A DNA stretch of 64,000 bases from an uncultured Eubacteriales bacterium. GTDB taxonomy: Bacteria > Bacillota > Clostridia > Oscillospirales > Acutalibacteraceae. Below, in pieces: positions 45,465 to 55,700 of this stretch. The stretch is taken from positions 62,001 through 126,000 of the forward strand of contig CAKSQS010000002.1 of the NCBI GenBank assembly GCA_934486705.1, read 5' to 3'. Made by a program: the position numbers and the translations under genes. The notes beneath the pieces were generated by a model. The model had not been told where the DNA came from. It worked only from the letters and a program-made list of their open reading frames with translations, and made no database searches. Position 1 is the stretch's first letter, and the number at the start of each line of letters is the position of its first letter.

Positions 45465-46376
45465 ATGAATAAAAAAATCAATATGTCGCTATTGCGTAAA
45501 AAAGCCGCAATGGGCGTATACTCCGCGGTGAGGTTTTTAATAATATTCGGCTTGGGCTTTATAATTTTAAAGCCCATAATAAGCAAGCTGCTGCTTTCAT
45601 TTATGAGCCCGGGGGATTTACTCGATAATACCGTTTCTCAGATACCTAAGCATTGGTCGCTGTATTATTGGCGATTTGCCGCGAAAGGGCTGCATTTGCC
45701 GCAATCCTTAATAAATACGGTTTTGCTTTCCCTCAGCATTTCGCTTATACAGGTGGCTGTGTGCACGCTTATAGGCTTTGGTCTGGGGCGAATAAAATTC
45801 AAGGGCGCAAAGCCGGCTTTTATAGCGGTTATAATTATTATGATGGTGCCGGCGCAAACCATAAATATTGCGCAGTATCTCACGTTTGTTTACTTTAAAA
45901 TAGGCGGTATAACCCTTAACCTATCAGATAGCTTTTGGCCGCTTTATATTCTTTCGTTTACCGGGCTCGGCATAAAAGAGGGGCTTTACATATACCTTTT
46001 GAAGGAGCAATTTGCCGCAATGCCTAAGGACCTTGAAGAGGCGGCATATATAGACGGCGCGGGAATTTTTTCAACATTTTTCAGGGTGATGATTCCAAAC
46101 GCCGTAACAACCATGGCAACGGTTTTTCTGTTTTCATTTTGCTGGCAATGGACAGACACCGCTTATTCGGGGCTGTACTTCACAAACCTCAGGGTGCTTG
46201 CAAATTCAATTGCCGATGTTCAGATTAAATCCGGGCTTTCGTGGGATTCAGCCGGTACGCTGATTGCAAGAAACGCGGCAAGCTTAATAATAATGATACC
46301 TTTACTTATTCTGTTTATGTTCTGCCAACGCTTTTTTGTGCAGAGTATTTCTCACTCGGGACTTTCCAACGGCTAA
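45465..46376 (+). CDS. ABC sugar permease, second pair, MalG type
   Basis: A 303-residue permease with six helices and EAA motif EEAAYIDGAGIFSTFFRV. It completes the second permease pair and follows its partner by 17 bases. Again no ATPase is encoded nearby. Confidence 0.92.
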   Translation: MNKKINMSLLRKKAAMGVYSAVRFLIIFGLGFIILKPIISKLLLSFMSPGDLLDNTVSQIPKHWSLYYWRFAAKGLHLPQSLINTVLLSLSISLIQVAVCTLIGFGLGRIKFKGAKPAFIAVIIIMMVPAQTINIAQYLTFVYFKIGGITLNLSDSFWPLYILSFTGLGIKEGLYIYLLKEQFAAMPKDLEEAAYIDGAGIFSTFFRVMIPNAVTTMATVFLFSFCWQWTDTAYSGLYFTNLRVLANSIADVQIKSGLSWDSAGTLIARNAASLIIMIPLLILFMFCQRFFVQSISHSGLSNG

Positions 46377-46471
46377 GGTGTTTTAAGTGATGAGACAAAC
46401 AGAACGGGTTTTAAGAACGGTTATATTCTTTTTGTATTGCCTGAACAATGTGATTTTTAGGAGTGTAAAAT

Positions 46472-49459
46472 ATGCGGAAAAACGATTACGGCGGAAAGGT
46501 GCTTTCCTTTTGGAGCTGGAATTCACTTATACGCACGGAGGAAATAAGCCGACAGCTTACCGAATTTGCCGACGGCTATTTTGACGGAGTTATAATTCAC
46601 GCAAGAGCGGGACTGGAAACAGCTTATTTGAGCGAGGATTGGTTCAATGCCTTTGGCTTTGCGGTAAGCGAGGCCGAGCGCTTGGGGCTTGACGTATATA
46701 TATATGACGAGGACGGTTGGCCCAGCGGCTTTGCGGGCGGGCGTGTGAACGGGCTCGGTGAAGAATATCAGCTGAAGGGGCTGAGATACGGTAAGCCGCA
46801 GCAGGCGGATAAAGCCCGCCTGGTTGCCGCCTTTGAAAAAACGGGCGACGATAGCTTTCGTTTGATCAATTTAAACGAGGCAGACCGTGCCGACCTTGTT
46901 TTTTGGTATCGCGCAGACCCGCATTATGTGGATTTAATGTCGGAAAAGACGGTGCGGGCTTTTATCGACTGCACGCACGAGGAGTATAAAAAAAGATTTT
47001 CAAAATATTTCGGCAATGTTATTAAAGGCGTTTTTACCGATGAGCCGCAGCTGGATGTTATTTTTCCGTGGAGCTTTACATTACCTGATAAATTTAAAAA
47101 GCAGTGCGGCTATGACCTTTTGCCGCTGCTGTGGAAATTGACAGAGGGCGGCGACGGTGCCGAAAAGCTGCGCGCAGATTATTTTTCGGTTGTAAGCAAT
47201 GCCTTTTTCAACGCGTTTACAAAACAGATAAGCGAATGGTGCAGCGAAAACAATTTGCTTTTTACAGGCCATTTTCCCTGCGAGGACGGCTTGTGTGTGC
47301 AGCTTTCACCTACGGGGGGCGTTATGAAGCACTACACCGCAATGCATTTGCCGGGAATTGACCACCTCGGAAATATGCAGCACGGTCCTGTGCTTATGAA
47401 GCAGGTTTCAAGCGTGGCGCAGCAGCTTGGAAACGGAGAGACTCTGTGCGAGGTGTTCGGCTGCTCGGGGTGGGATGTTCCGCTTAAAAATTTGGCATGG
47501 ATATGGGGCAGGCAATCTGCTCTGGGTATTACAACGGCGTGCTGTCATTTATCTGCATTTACTATAGAGGGCATAAGAAAACGCGATTATCCGGCGTTCT
47601 TTTCATACCAAAATTTATGGTGGAAGGATTTTTCCCACCTTAAACGCTGGATCAAAAATCTCAACGATTTAATGGCGGGTGAACGGGAAACGAATGTAGC
47701 CTTGCTTTCAAGCCTTGAGTCTGTTGCGGGTGAGTTTAACGGCACGTGGGATTCGTTCAAGCTGCGCAGCTTTTCCTCGCAGTTCAGGCAAACGCTTGAA
47801 AACCTCATAAGCGTTCAGCTTGACGCGGAAATTGTTGATGAGGGTATTTTAGAGCAGTACGGCGCGGTTGAAAACGGTATGCTGCGGGTAGGAAAGCGAC
47901 GTTATAAATATCTGGCAGTGCCTGAGTGCGAAAGCATAAAACGCTCAACCTTCGAAAAGCTCGCTGCATTATCACAACTCGGCGCACGCGTAATATTTGT
48001 AAATTCAAGGCCTGCAATGATAGATTTCGAACCCGCGCCCGAGCTTGCGGAAATTTGCGCAATCGAAATATGCAACAGGGCATGTCAGCTTGAAAAGGCT
48101 GTAAAGGCGTACGGTATAGAGCAGCCTGTTAAGCTTTTAAATCCGCAGGATATGTCGCTTATACGCGGCGTGACCCTGCACACGGTTTTAACCGAAAGCG
48201 GCAGACGAATACATATTTGCTGCGGAGAAAGCTTTTCCGAAATGAAGGCGGTTTTATCGGTTGAGGGAAAATGCTCCTTTTTTAAAAGGGATATTTACAC
48301 GGGCGAAAGGCAAAGGCTTGCGCACACCTGCTCGGGCAAGGAAAGCTTTTGCGAGCTGAAGCTTCATTCAATGGAAAACATTGTAATTGAAACAGATAAA
48401 TATGCCGACCTTGATTTTACGGAGGAAACGCTTATTTCAAGCCGCTGTATAGTGCCTGAGAGTGTCGCGGCGGACGATTTGAACTGCCTTACGCTGGATA
48501 TGGCATACTACACGGCAGAAACTGAAAAATCGGAGCTTATGCCGGTTATAAATGTTGCAAAAATTCTTTATGAAAATGCAAATCCGCGTATGACCGCAGA
48601 GGTTTGCTATCCGTTTTATGTTGAGGCGGCAGAGAATATATCGGATATAAGAGTAGCGGCGGAGGACAGATGCATTGACGCAATATTCATTAACGGTATA
48701 AGCATTGCCGACAGAAAGGGCAGCCGGTGGCTTGACAGAAATATTCACGAGTATGAAATAACAGACTGCATTAAACCCGGAGAGAATACCGTAACCCTGC
48801 GCTATACCGTTGAGAAAGCACAAAGGAATATAAATATAGAAAAGGTTTTTGAAACCGAGCGCAACCGATTTTTCTATCCCAAAGAGCCCGAAAGCGTATA
48901 CATAAGAGGTAACTTTGACGTTACGCCGACGGGTAAAATCGAAAATCACGGCAGCTATTACAGGGTATCGCCCGCGGGCTTTAAGATAACAAAGCCTACC
49001 GCAAAGCAATATGCCGAGCTTACAAGTCAGGGGCTGTGGTTTTACAGAGGAAATATGAATTTCCGTTTCGTTTATTGCAGAAAGCAAAAAGCCGCGCGGT
49101 ATGTGTTGCGCATAGAAGACGCGCTTTGCTCGGCGTTCAGGTGGAAAATAGGGGAGACGGTGGGCGAGATATTCACCTCACCCTATGAGCAGGATATTAC
49201 CGACGCGCTGAAAAACGGCGAGAATATAATTGAAATTTGCGCTGTGGGCAGCAACAGAAATCTTTTAGGGCCGCACCACCATATTAAGGGCAAGACAAAC
49301 TTTGTGGGCGTGGATACCTTTATAGGGAAATACGGCTTTGAGGATTTTCCATACCCCGAAATAAGGGGCGGCGACACATGGGACAGCGCTTACAATTTTG
49401 TGCCGTTTGATTGCGGTAAAATTTTCATAGACGAATACGCTGTGCGGGAGGAAAAATAA
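46472..49459 (+). CDS. GH106-like glycosyl hydrolase (putative)
   Basis: A 995-residue, signal-less protein. Its start (SFWSWNSLIRTEEISRQL, then VIIHARAGLETAYLSEDW and YIYDEDGWPSGFAGGRV) matches a large family commonly annotated as glycosyl hydrolase or alpha-L-rhamnosidase-like (GH106 relatives). FTDEPQLDVIFPW and the later GHFPCEDG carry acidic residues suited to catalysis. The C-terminal ~250 residues are beta-sandwiches with a galactose-binding-like pattern (KPGENTVTLRYTVEKAQ, KNGENIIEICAVGSN). It should act in the cytoplasm. AGGAGTG precedes ATG 46472. The family link is by motif memory; specificity is unknown. Confidence 0.75.
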   Translation: MRKNDYGGKVLSFWSWNSLIRTEEISRQLTEFADGYFDGVIIHARAGLETAYLSEDWFNAFGFAVSEAERLGLDVYIYDEDGWPSGFAGGRVNGLGEEYQLKGLRYGKPQQADKARLVAAFEKTGDDSFRLINLNEADRADLVFWYRADPHYVDLMSEKTVRAFIDCTHEEYKKRFSKYFGNVIKGVFTDEPQLDVIFPWSFTLPDKFKKQCGYDLLPLLWKLTEGGDGAEKLRADYFSVVSNAFFNAFTKQISEWCSENNLLFTGHFPCEDGLCVQLSPTGGVMKHYTAMHLPGIDHLGNMQHGPVLMKQVSSVAQQLGNGETLCEVFGCSGWDVPLKNLAWIWGRQSALGITTACCHLSAFTIEGIRKRDYPAFFSYQNLWWKDFSHLKRWIKNLNDLMAGERETNVALLSSLESVAGEFNGTWDSFKLRSFSSQFRQTLENLISVQLDAEIVDEGILEQYGAVENGMLRVGKRRYKYLAVPECESIKRSTFEKLAALSQLGARVIFVNSRPAMIDFEPAPELAEICAIEICNRACQLEKAVKAYGIEQPVKLLNPQDMSLIRGVTLHTVLTESGRRIHICCGESFSEMKAVLSVEGKCSFFKRDIYTGERQRLAHTCSGKESFCELKLHSMENIVIETDKYADLDFTEETLISSRCIVPESVAADDLNCLTLDMAYYTAETEKSELMPVINVAKILYENANPRMTAEVCYPFYVEAAENISDIRVAAEDRCIDAIFINGISIADRKGSRWLDRNIHEYEITDCIKPGENTVTLRYTVEKAQRNINIEKVFETERNRFFYPKEPESVYIRGNFDVTPTGKIENHGSYYRVSPAGFKITKPTAKQYAELTSQGLWFYRGNMNFRFVYCRKQKAARYVLRIEDALCSAFRWKIGETVGEIFTSPYEQDITDALKNGENIIEICAVGSNRNLLGPHHHIKGKTNFVGVDTFIGKYGFEDFPYPEIRGGDTWDSAYNFVPFDCGKIFIDEYAVREEK

Positions 49460-49460
49460 T

Positions 49461-50771
49461 ATGTTGAATTTTTCTAAGGATATTGCCGTTAAAATCAAGA
49501 CGGACGTTTTTATTGCGGGCGGCGGTCCTGCCGGAGTTGCGGCTGCGCTTGCCTGTGCAAAACAGGGTAAAAGGGTTTTCCTTGCCGAGGCGGGCGGCTG
49601 CTTCGGCGGCAGCAGCACATCGGCTTTGGTGCCCGAGCTTATGAATTTTGACGACGGCGAGAATTTTCTTTCCGGCGGAGTGGGGCGGACGGTGCACGAC
49701 CGACTTTTTGACGATGTTGCCCGCAACAGAAAATGGTATGTGGTAAAATCAGAGACTATAAAGCGGCTTTATGATGAGCTTATAACCGCCGCCGGAGTGG
49801 ATTTTCTGTTTTACTCAAAGGTGGCAGATGTTGTGACCGACGGCAGCGGCAGGGTGAAATATGCCGTTTTATCGGGCAAAAAGGGTATTTATGCCGCAGC
49901 TGCCGATGTGTTTATAGACTGCACGGGAGACGGCTCTCTTTCTGCGTGGGCGGGGGCTGACTTTGAATACGGCGGCGAAAACGGCGCCGTTGCGGGGGCA
50001 ACGCTTTGCAGTGTTTGGGGCGGTATTGATTTTTCAAAAAGGGATTTTATTTTTGACGGCTGCAAATACGGCGAGGCATATGCCAAAGGGTATTTCTCAC
50101 AGTACGACGGAATTTTACCGGGAATCAAGCCCACCCACCCCGAGGTGGGCGTGGGCGGCGGCAACGTGGGACACCTTTTCCATGTTGACGATACCGACGA
50201 GCGTTCGCTGACCGAGGCTATGCTTTACGGCAGAAAAAATGTTCTTGAATATGAAAGATATTACAGGGATTTTTTGCCCGGATTTGATAAAGCAACGCTG
50301 CTTGAAACGGCAAATGTGTTGGGAGTAAGGGAATCGCGCCGCATAATCGGCGATATTGTAATGAATTATAAGCATTTCCTTAACCGACAGGTTTTTGATG
50401 ATGAAATAGGCAGATATTCCTACCCGATAGACATTCACCCCGAAACGGCAGACCAAAAGGGCGCTGCCGACTTTACGGATAATGTGAACAAGGCATACGC
50501 CCCGGGGGAGTCTTACGGAATATCATACAGAGCGCTGACTCCGAAAAAGCTGCAAAATGTTCTGGTTGCGGGAAGGTGCATAAGCGCAGACCGCTCAATG
50601 CAGGCTTCAATGCGCGTTATTCCCTGCTGCTATATAACCGGGCAGGCTGCCGGGGCAGCGGCGGCGTGCGTCGGAGCTGACGGGGATGTTCACAGCGTGA
50701 ATATAAAAGAGGTTCAAATGAAGCTGAAGGAGCTCGGTGCATATCTGCCGAATTTTCAAGGCTCATATTAA
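49461..50771 (+). CDS. FAD-dependent oxidoreductase (FAD_oxidored type)
   Basis: 436 residues with the dinucleotide loop FIAGGGPAGVAAALACA near residue 20, EAGGCFGGSSTSALVPE, DCTGDGSLSAWAG around 155, and the closing FAD contact AGRCISADRSMQASMRV. This fits the PF12831-type family, whose members in sugar loci are thought to oxidise or rearrange unusual substrates; the reaction is unknown. No signal peptide. The ATG follows the previous stop by one base, so it is the last gene of this transcript before a new promoter region with the second operator. Confidence 0.88.
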   Translation: MLNFSKDIAVKIKTDVFIAGGGPAGVAAALACAKQGKRVFLAEAGGCFGGSSTSALVPELMNFDDGENFLSGGVGRTVHDRLFDDVARNRKWYVVKSETIKRLYDELITAAGVDFLFYSKVADVVTDGSGRVKYAVLSGKKGIYAAAADVFIDCTGDGSLSAWAGADFEYGGENGAVAGATLCSVWGGIDFSKRDFIFDGCKYGEAYAKGYFSQYDGILPGIKPTHPEVGVGGGNVGHLFHVDDTDERSLTEAMLYGRKNVLEYERYYRDFLPGFDKATLLETANVLGVRESRRIIGDIVMNYKHFLNRQVFDDEIGRYSYPIDIHPETADQKGAADFTDNVNKAYAPGESYGISYRALTPKKLQNVLVAGRCISADRSMQASMRVIPCCYITGQAAGAAAACVGADGDVHSVNIKEVQMKLKELGAYLPNFQGSY

Positions 50772-50788
50772 AACAACACCCTAAAATC

Positions 50789-50833
50789 TGAAAATAGGGT
50801 ATAGTTTTATTTCGAGCAGCAGTATATACTAAA
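50789..50833 (+). promoter_or_regulatory. Candidate AraC-type operator, copy 2
   Basis: Matches 25970-26014 with a 23-base identical block and TATACTAAA at the same spacing. A TATAAA (-10-like) at 50869-50874 begins 35 bases after it, against 34 bases for copy 1 and the GH2 promoter. The start codon of the first dockerin protein follows at 50949. Confidence 0.75.
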
Positions 50834-50948
50834 CTTATAAAATAATTTTAAAAAATCAAGCGAGTATGTATAAAAGCCGTTGATGTTTTATCGGATCCGA
50901 AATAGATAGGGCTTTATATAAATTTAATAAAACGGAGGTCATTGCAAT

Positions 50949-52658
50949 ATGAAAAAACTTCTGCAAACCATTAAAAAGGCTGCCGTTGGTATTTTAAGCT
51001 CGGCAATGCTGTTAACCTCGCTTTTTTCGGCATTTCCGGTGTCGGCAAGGTCTGCTTTGGCAGATGACGGCGGCTTTTACATCCCCTTTGCAAATACCGA
51101 TTTATGGACGGAGATAACCGACCAAAACAAACCCGGCATAAATACCGCATATGATGAAAGCGGCGCGAAAACCGGCGTTCACCTTGCGTTTAACGGCGGA
51201 AATTTTACAAAACGTGTTATTTCAAGAGCAAAATATAATTTTGATGATTTTACGATTCGTTTTGATAACCTGAAAAAGGCAGAAGGGCACGAAAACGAGG
51301 CCTTAAGCTTTTCTGTTATGTTTGCTTCGGTATATGGAAATATGCCCGAGTTCAGACTTTTGTTTGATACGGAAAAGGGTACAATTTCATATTTCAGCGG
51401 AACGGTTGCTCCGCAGCTGATGACGCAGAATGATTTACTGAAATATGAAACGCTTACGGCAAACGAATTTACCGTAAGCCTTGATGTTCGGCAGAATGAA
51501 ATTGTGTGCAGCGTTAAGGCGGGCGAAAACGAGCCGGTTGAGGGCTTTATTACAGACACCGCGTATACAGGCACTTTGCCGGCGAATATAGCCTCATATC
51601 TTGTTCTCGGTCCCGGCAGAGACGGTGATTACTATTTTACCGTTGATGTGACCGGAATCAAGAGCAATATATATACGCGCCCGACAAACGCCGTATTTGT
51701 CGGCAATGTAACCAATCTTAACGGACTGGGCACAAATATTGCAATTGAAAATTATTTAATTAAATTCCCGCAGGCGAGGAAAATTTCATTTGCCGCCGGC
51801 AAGGATATCGGCGCTCGCGCCACAAGCGCGGCTAAGGTTAAGGCGGACGGAATAAGCTTTAAATTTGACAGCCTTAAAACGGACGGTACAAATTACCCGC
51901 AATTCACGGTTTGCCTTATGGATGACGCTAAAACCGGTATGCCGCGAATAAGGGTTATGATTGATACGGCGGACGGCAGCGTTAATTACTGGGCTGCCGC
52001 AGACGCCCCGACACGCCTTGGGCAGAGTGATTTGCTCAAGTATGAAACGATCTCTGCCGACGAATTTACCTGCACCTTTAACTTCCTTGATGACGGTGAC
52101 GCAAAGGTGACGATAAACGTCGGTGACAAAACGGCGGTTACGGGAGTACTGCCGAACAGCTATCTTACCAAATACTATACAAATATTAACGGTAACAGCG
52201 AGGTCTATTACTGTTTTGCCCCCGGCAGAGCAACTGACCGCGACGCATTTTCGGTACGTTTTACGGGCTTTTGCCAAACCAGAGAGCTTACATATATTGA
52301 CGGTGAAAATATAAGTACCGTAACAGTGCCCGACGGTGAAATCGGAATAGTTGCCCCGAGTATAGAGCTCGGAGACGGCTGCTGTTATGCTTATTGGAAA
52401 AGCGGTGACACAAAATACACGCCCGACGGAACCGTAACCACATTTACCGCAAACAGCGACGCGGTGTTTACGGCGGTTCGCAGAGCGGCGGGGGATGTAA
52501 ACGATGACGGGCAAATAAGTGCCGATGACCTTATAAGTCTTACCAAGCATTTATTGGGCGTAAAAACATCGTATCTTGAGGCAACGGCAGATATATCGGG
52601 CGACGGTAAGGTTGACTTGATCGATATGATAAAGCTCAAAAAGCTTTTGAGCCGATAA
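50949..52658 (+). CDS. Secreted dockerin protein with two novel repeat modules
   Basis: 569 residues: signal peptide (to ~37), two ~200-residue modules (about 42-240 and 245-442), a beta segment (~445-512), and a C-terminal dockerin-like pair (514-569). The modules share landmarks with those at 29548 and 52779: KYNFDDFTIRFDNLKK, R-x-x-x-D-T-x-x-G-T, NDLLKYETL, EFT, GxLP and ApGR. The EF-hand-like loops are DVNDDGQISADD and DISGDGKVDLID, each followed by a helix (LTKHLLG, LKKLLSR), the type I dockerin pattern. It likely binds glycan and attaches to a cohesin carried elsewhere. It is the first gene behind operator copy 2. Confidence 0.88.
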   Translation: MKKLLQTIKKAAVGILSSAMLLTSLFSAFPVSARSALADDGGFYIPFANTDLWTEITDQNKPGINTAYDESGAKTGVHLAFNGGNFTKRVISRAKYNFDDFTIRFDNLKKAEGHENEALSFSVMFASVYGNMPEFRLLFDTEKGTISYFSGTVAPQLMTQNDLLKYETLTANEFTVSLDVRQNEIVCSVKAGENEPVEGFITDTAYTGTLPANIASYLVLGPGRDGDYYFTVDVTGIKSNIYTRPTNAVFVGNVTNLNGLGTNIAIENYLIKFPQARKISFAAGKDIGARATSAAKVKADGISFKFDSLKTDGTNYPQFTVCLMDDAKTGMPRIRVMIDTADGSVNYWAAADAPTRLGQSDLLKYETISADEFTCTFNFLDDGDAKVTINVGDKTAVTGVLPNSYLTKYYTNINGNSEVYYCFAPGRATDRDAFSVRFTGFCQTRELTYIDGENISTVTVPDGEIGIVAPSIELGDGCCYAYWKSGDTKYTPDGTVTTFTANSDAVFTAVRRAAGDVNDDGQISADDLISLTKHLLGVKTSYLEATADISGDGKVDLIDMIKLKKLLSR

Positions 52659-52706
52659 GCTTATTGCTCCTAAGCAGACTGTATATTACAATAGGCTTTT
52701 ATCGGT

Positions 52707-52745
52707 ATAACGGCGCTTCGTAGCATAACGGCGAAGCGCCGTTAT
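52707..52745 (+). terminator. Strong hairpin between the two dockerin genes
   Basis: ATAACGGCGCTTCG (52707-52720) and CGAAGCGCCGTTAT (52732-52745) form a perfect 14-bp stem with an 11-base loop. No run of T follows, so it may protect the upstream mRNA end or attenuate rather than fully terminate. Confidence 0.7.
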
Positions 52746-52778
52746 GATTTCGGTTAGGCTTACTGAGGGGAGATCAAA

Positions 52779-55700
52779 ATGTATAAAAAATTTCTTTTTA
52801 AAATTACCGCCGTATTTTTAAACCTGCTTATAATTGCCGCGGGAATGCCTATTTTAGCGCCCGCAGCGGCACAGGCTGAGCAGGTAATCGCAGCACGGCA
52901 AGCAAGCGACGGTTTTAATACGGTTTGTAAGGAAGATTTTACAGACCCGCAGGAAAAATTCAGCGAGAGTATACCTTATGTCGAGCAAAGGTATAAAGAC
53001 ACTGCCCCATGCGGGGTTGCGCTGCATTTCAGCGGCGGGGCGTATGAACGCGCCGTGTTTACCGCCGAAAAATACAATATTGACGGTTTTTATTTAAGAA
53101 TTGACAGTATTGTTAAAAAGAACAGCACGGGGTCAGCGCCTAAATTCAGCATTTTGGTCTCGAAAACAGGCGCGGCCGGAAGGTTTATTTTACTGTTTGA
53201 TACACAAAACGGAACGGTATATCGCTCGGGTGAAAATTCCGCTTTAACGGCGCTTATTACCAATGACGCATTAAAATACGCATCACTTGCGGCGAACGGC
53301 TTTGATATAGGCTTCAAGGCAAAGGAAAACGGCGCGTTGGCACTTGAAATAACCGCTCGGGACGGCAAATACTTAACGGCTGATATTCCGGGGGAATATG
53401 CGGTGGAAACCGGGAAAAACGCTGCGTCCTCGTATATCGGTATTTCGCCGTTTTCCGCTGCGGAAGGCACAACCGACGAATTTACGGTAAATATTTCCGC
53501 AATTAAATACGATGAGTACACCAGACCTATATCCTCAACTCTTATAAAACAGGTATCGAACGGCAAAAATCGGCTGCTTAACGGTAATTACGGCAGCTTT
53601 CCCTGTGGTATGGTGTCCGAATTTTCGGGAACAGATATAGGCAGCCGCCATGTGAGCGCCGAAAAATACCCTATAGACGGCTTGCGGCTCAGGTTCGGCA
53701 GCTTTAAAAAGACAGAAGGCTATGAGAGCGAAAACGCCGAGCTTGCAATAACACTGACCCAAAGCGCCGACAGCATAGGCGCGGTAAGAATTGTAATTGA
53801 TACCGATAATAAGACTCTCGGTTATTACACCGCAGGGGTAAAGCCCGTTACGATTATAAGCGGCGAGGAGCTTAGCTACGATAATATTTCCGCAAATGAA
53901 TTTGTTGTGGGCTTTAACGTAAATCTAAGCGGGGAATGTACGGTTTTTATTGCCGTAGGCAATGCGCCTGCGCTTTACGGAACAATTCCGTCTTCGTTTT
54001 TCTCGCTTATAAACGGCTGTGAAACGGCACGGTTTACGGTTTCGCCCGCAAACAGTATAAATTATTTTTCGGTTAAAACCACGGGAATATATGTTGAAAA
54101 GCAGGACGGCGGCTTTACCGTGCCCGATAAGCGGGCGTTTAAAGAAATTACGGGAATAACGGATAATATTCCCGAAAAAACTACGGTTTTTGACGGTTGG
54201 GAAGCTGTGGGTACAAGGCTGACGTTTTCGGGCGGAGACGTAGGGCGGCGGATAACCACAGAGGACAAATATAATTTTGACGGTCTTTCCTTAAAATTTT
54301 CAAATCTTAAAAAGAACAGCAATGCTTACGGTGCGCTGCGCTTTGCGATATCTGCGGCGGAGCAGACCGAGGCTTTGGGCAGATTCAGAGTAATGGCTGA
54401 TACGGCTGAGGGCACATTAAGCTTTTATAATGCAGAGGTTTCGCCCACGGTGTTTTTAAGCAGCGATTTACTTAAATACGAAAATATTTCGCAAACGGAT
54501 TTTATTATGAGCTTTTATTCGCTGTCGGACGGCGGTATGAAATGCATTGTAAAAGTAAAAGGGAAAAACCCGATTTACGGAACTATTCCGGCAAGCTTTT
54601 GCGGCAGCTACGCAAATAAGCTTGCAGACTCGTATATAACGGTAGCGCCGGGAAAGGCGATAGATGACGCGCGGTATTATTTTTCGGTTGATATTACCGG
54701 AATTAAAAGCGATAAATACACAGTGCCCTCGGGCGCTGTCCTCAGAAAAACCGTGGGTTCGGGCAACAGCCTTATCCCGCTTAAAAACGGAGTATTTGCC
54801 GCGGGAGAAAGCTCGGTATTTACAAATGTCGGCGCAAATGCCCGCCAGTGCAGCAGAGAAAAATATAATGTGAACGGGTTATCGCTCAGGTTCGGCGGTT
54901 TATCGGCTCTCTGGGAAGAATATCCCGTAATGGCTGTAATGCTGACGGAGGATATTAACGCCGCTTACGGTAACAGCTTATATATTGATACCTCAGCCGG
55001 GGCGCTTTGCTTTAATAATGCCGAGAATATTTTATTGAAAAGCGAGGTACTGCAGTATAAAAGGCTGCAAAACAGGGAATTTACCTTAATGTTTGACGGT
55101 GACGGAAACGGAAATGTTTCGGTTACGGTAAGCGTGCGGGGCTATGCGCAGATGAAAGCGGTTCTACCGCTTAAATTGCCCGAAAATAATATTTATTTCG
55201 CGATAGCGCCGGGAGGCGTAAATTCCTTTTCCGTTACCCTTACGGGAATTTTGTGCAGAGAAAAGTATATTAACAATTCTTATCTTTTGCCGCAGTATAA
55301 ATGCGACGGGCTGATAAGCACCTATGAAAACGGCACGCCCGAATGGCTTTCCTCCGCTGTTATAGGCGAAACAAACGTATCGATTTTCGGAACGTTTTAC
55401 GATATGCTGCCGCTGCTTGACCATTGTGCCGAAACGGGCATTAACGCGCTGTGGCTGACGCCTGTAAGCGATAAGGGCGAAAACGGAAACGGATATTCAA
55501 ATATGGGAATAAAAACCATAGACCCCTATCTTACGGGGCTTATACCTTACGGCGAAAATTGGCGGCAGTTGACCGATGAGGAATATGAAAAAGGCTGGCA
55601 GGTGTTTTCGGAATTTGTAAAGGAGGCGCACAAAAGAAATATAAGAATACTTTTTGATGTGGTTTCATTCGGCGTTTTAAAGGAAAGCCCGCTTATATCG

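Noticed and set aside
46387..46584. Short plus-strand frame before the GH106-like gene
   Set aside because: It has no convincing ribosome site and mostly overlaps the real gene in another frame; no recognisable family.
48437..49087. Long antisense frame of more than 200 codons inside the GH106-like gene
   Set aside because: Explained by codon bias of the real gene; no ribosome site, and composition is not protein-like.
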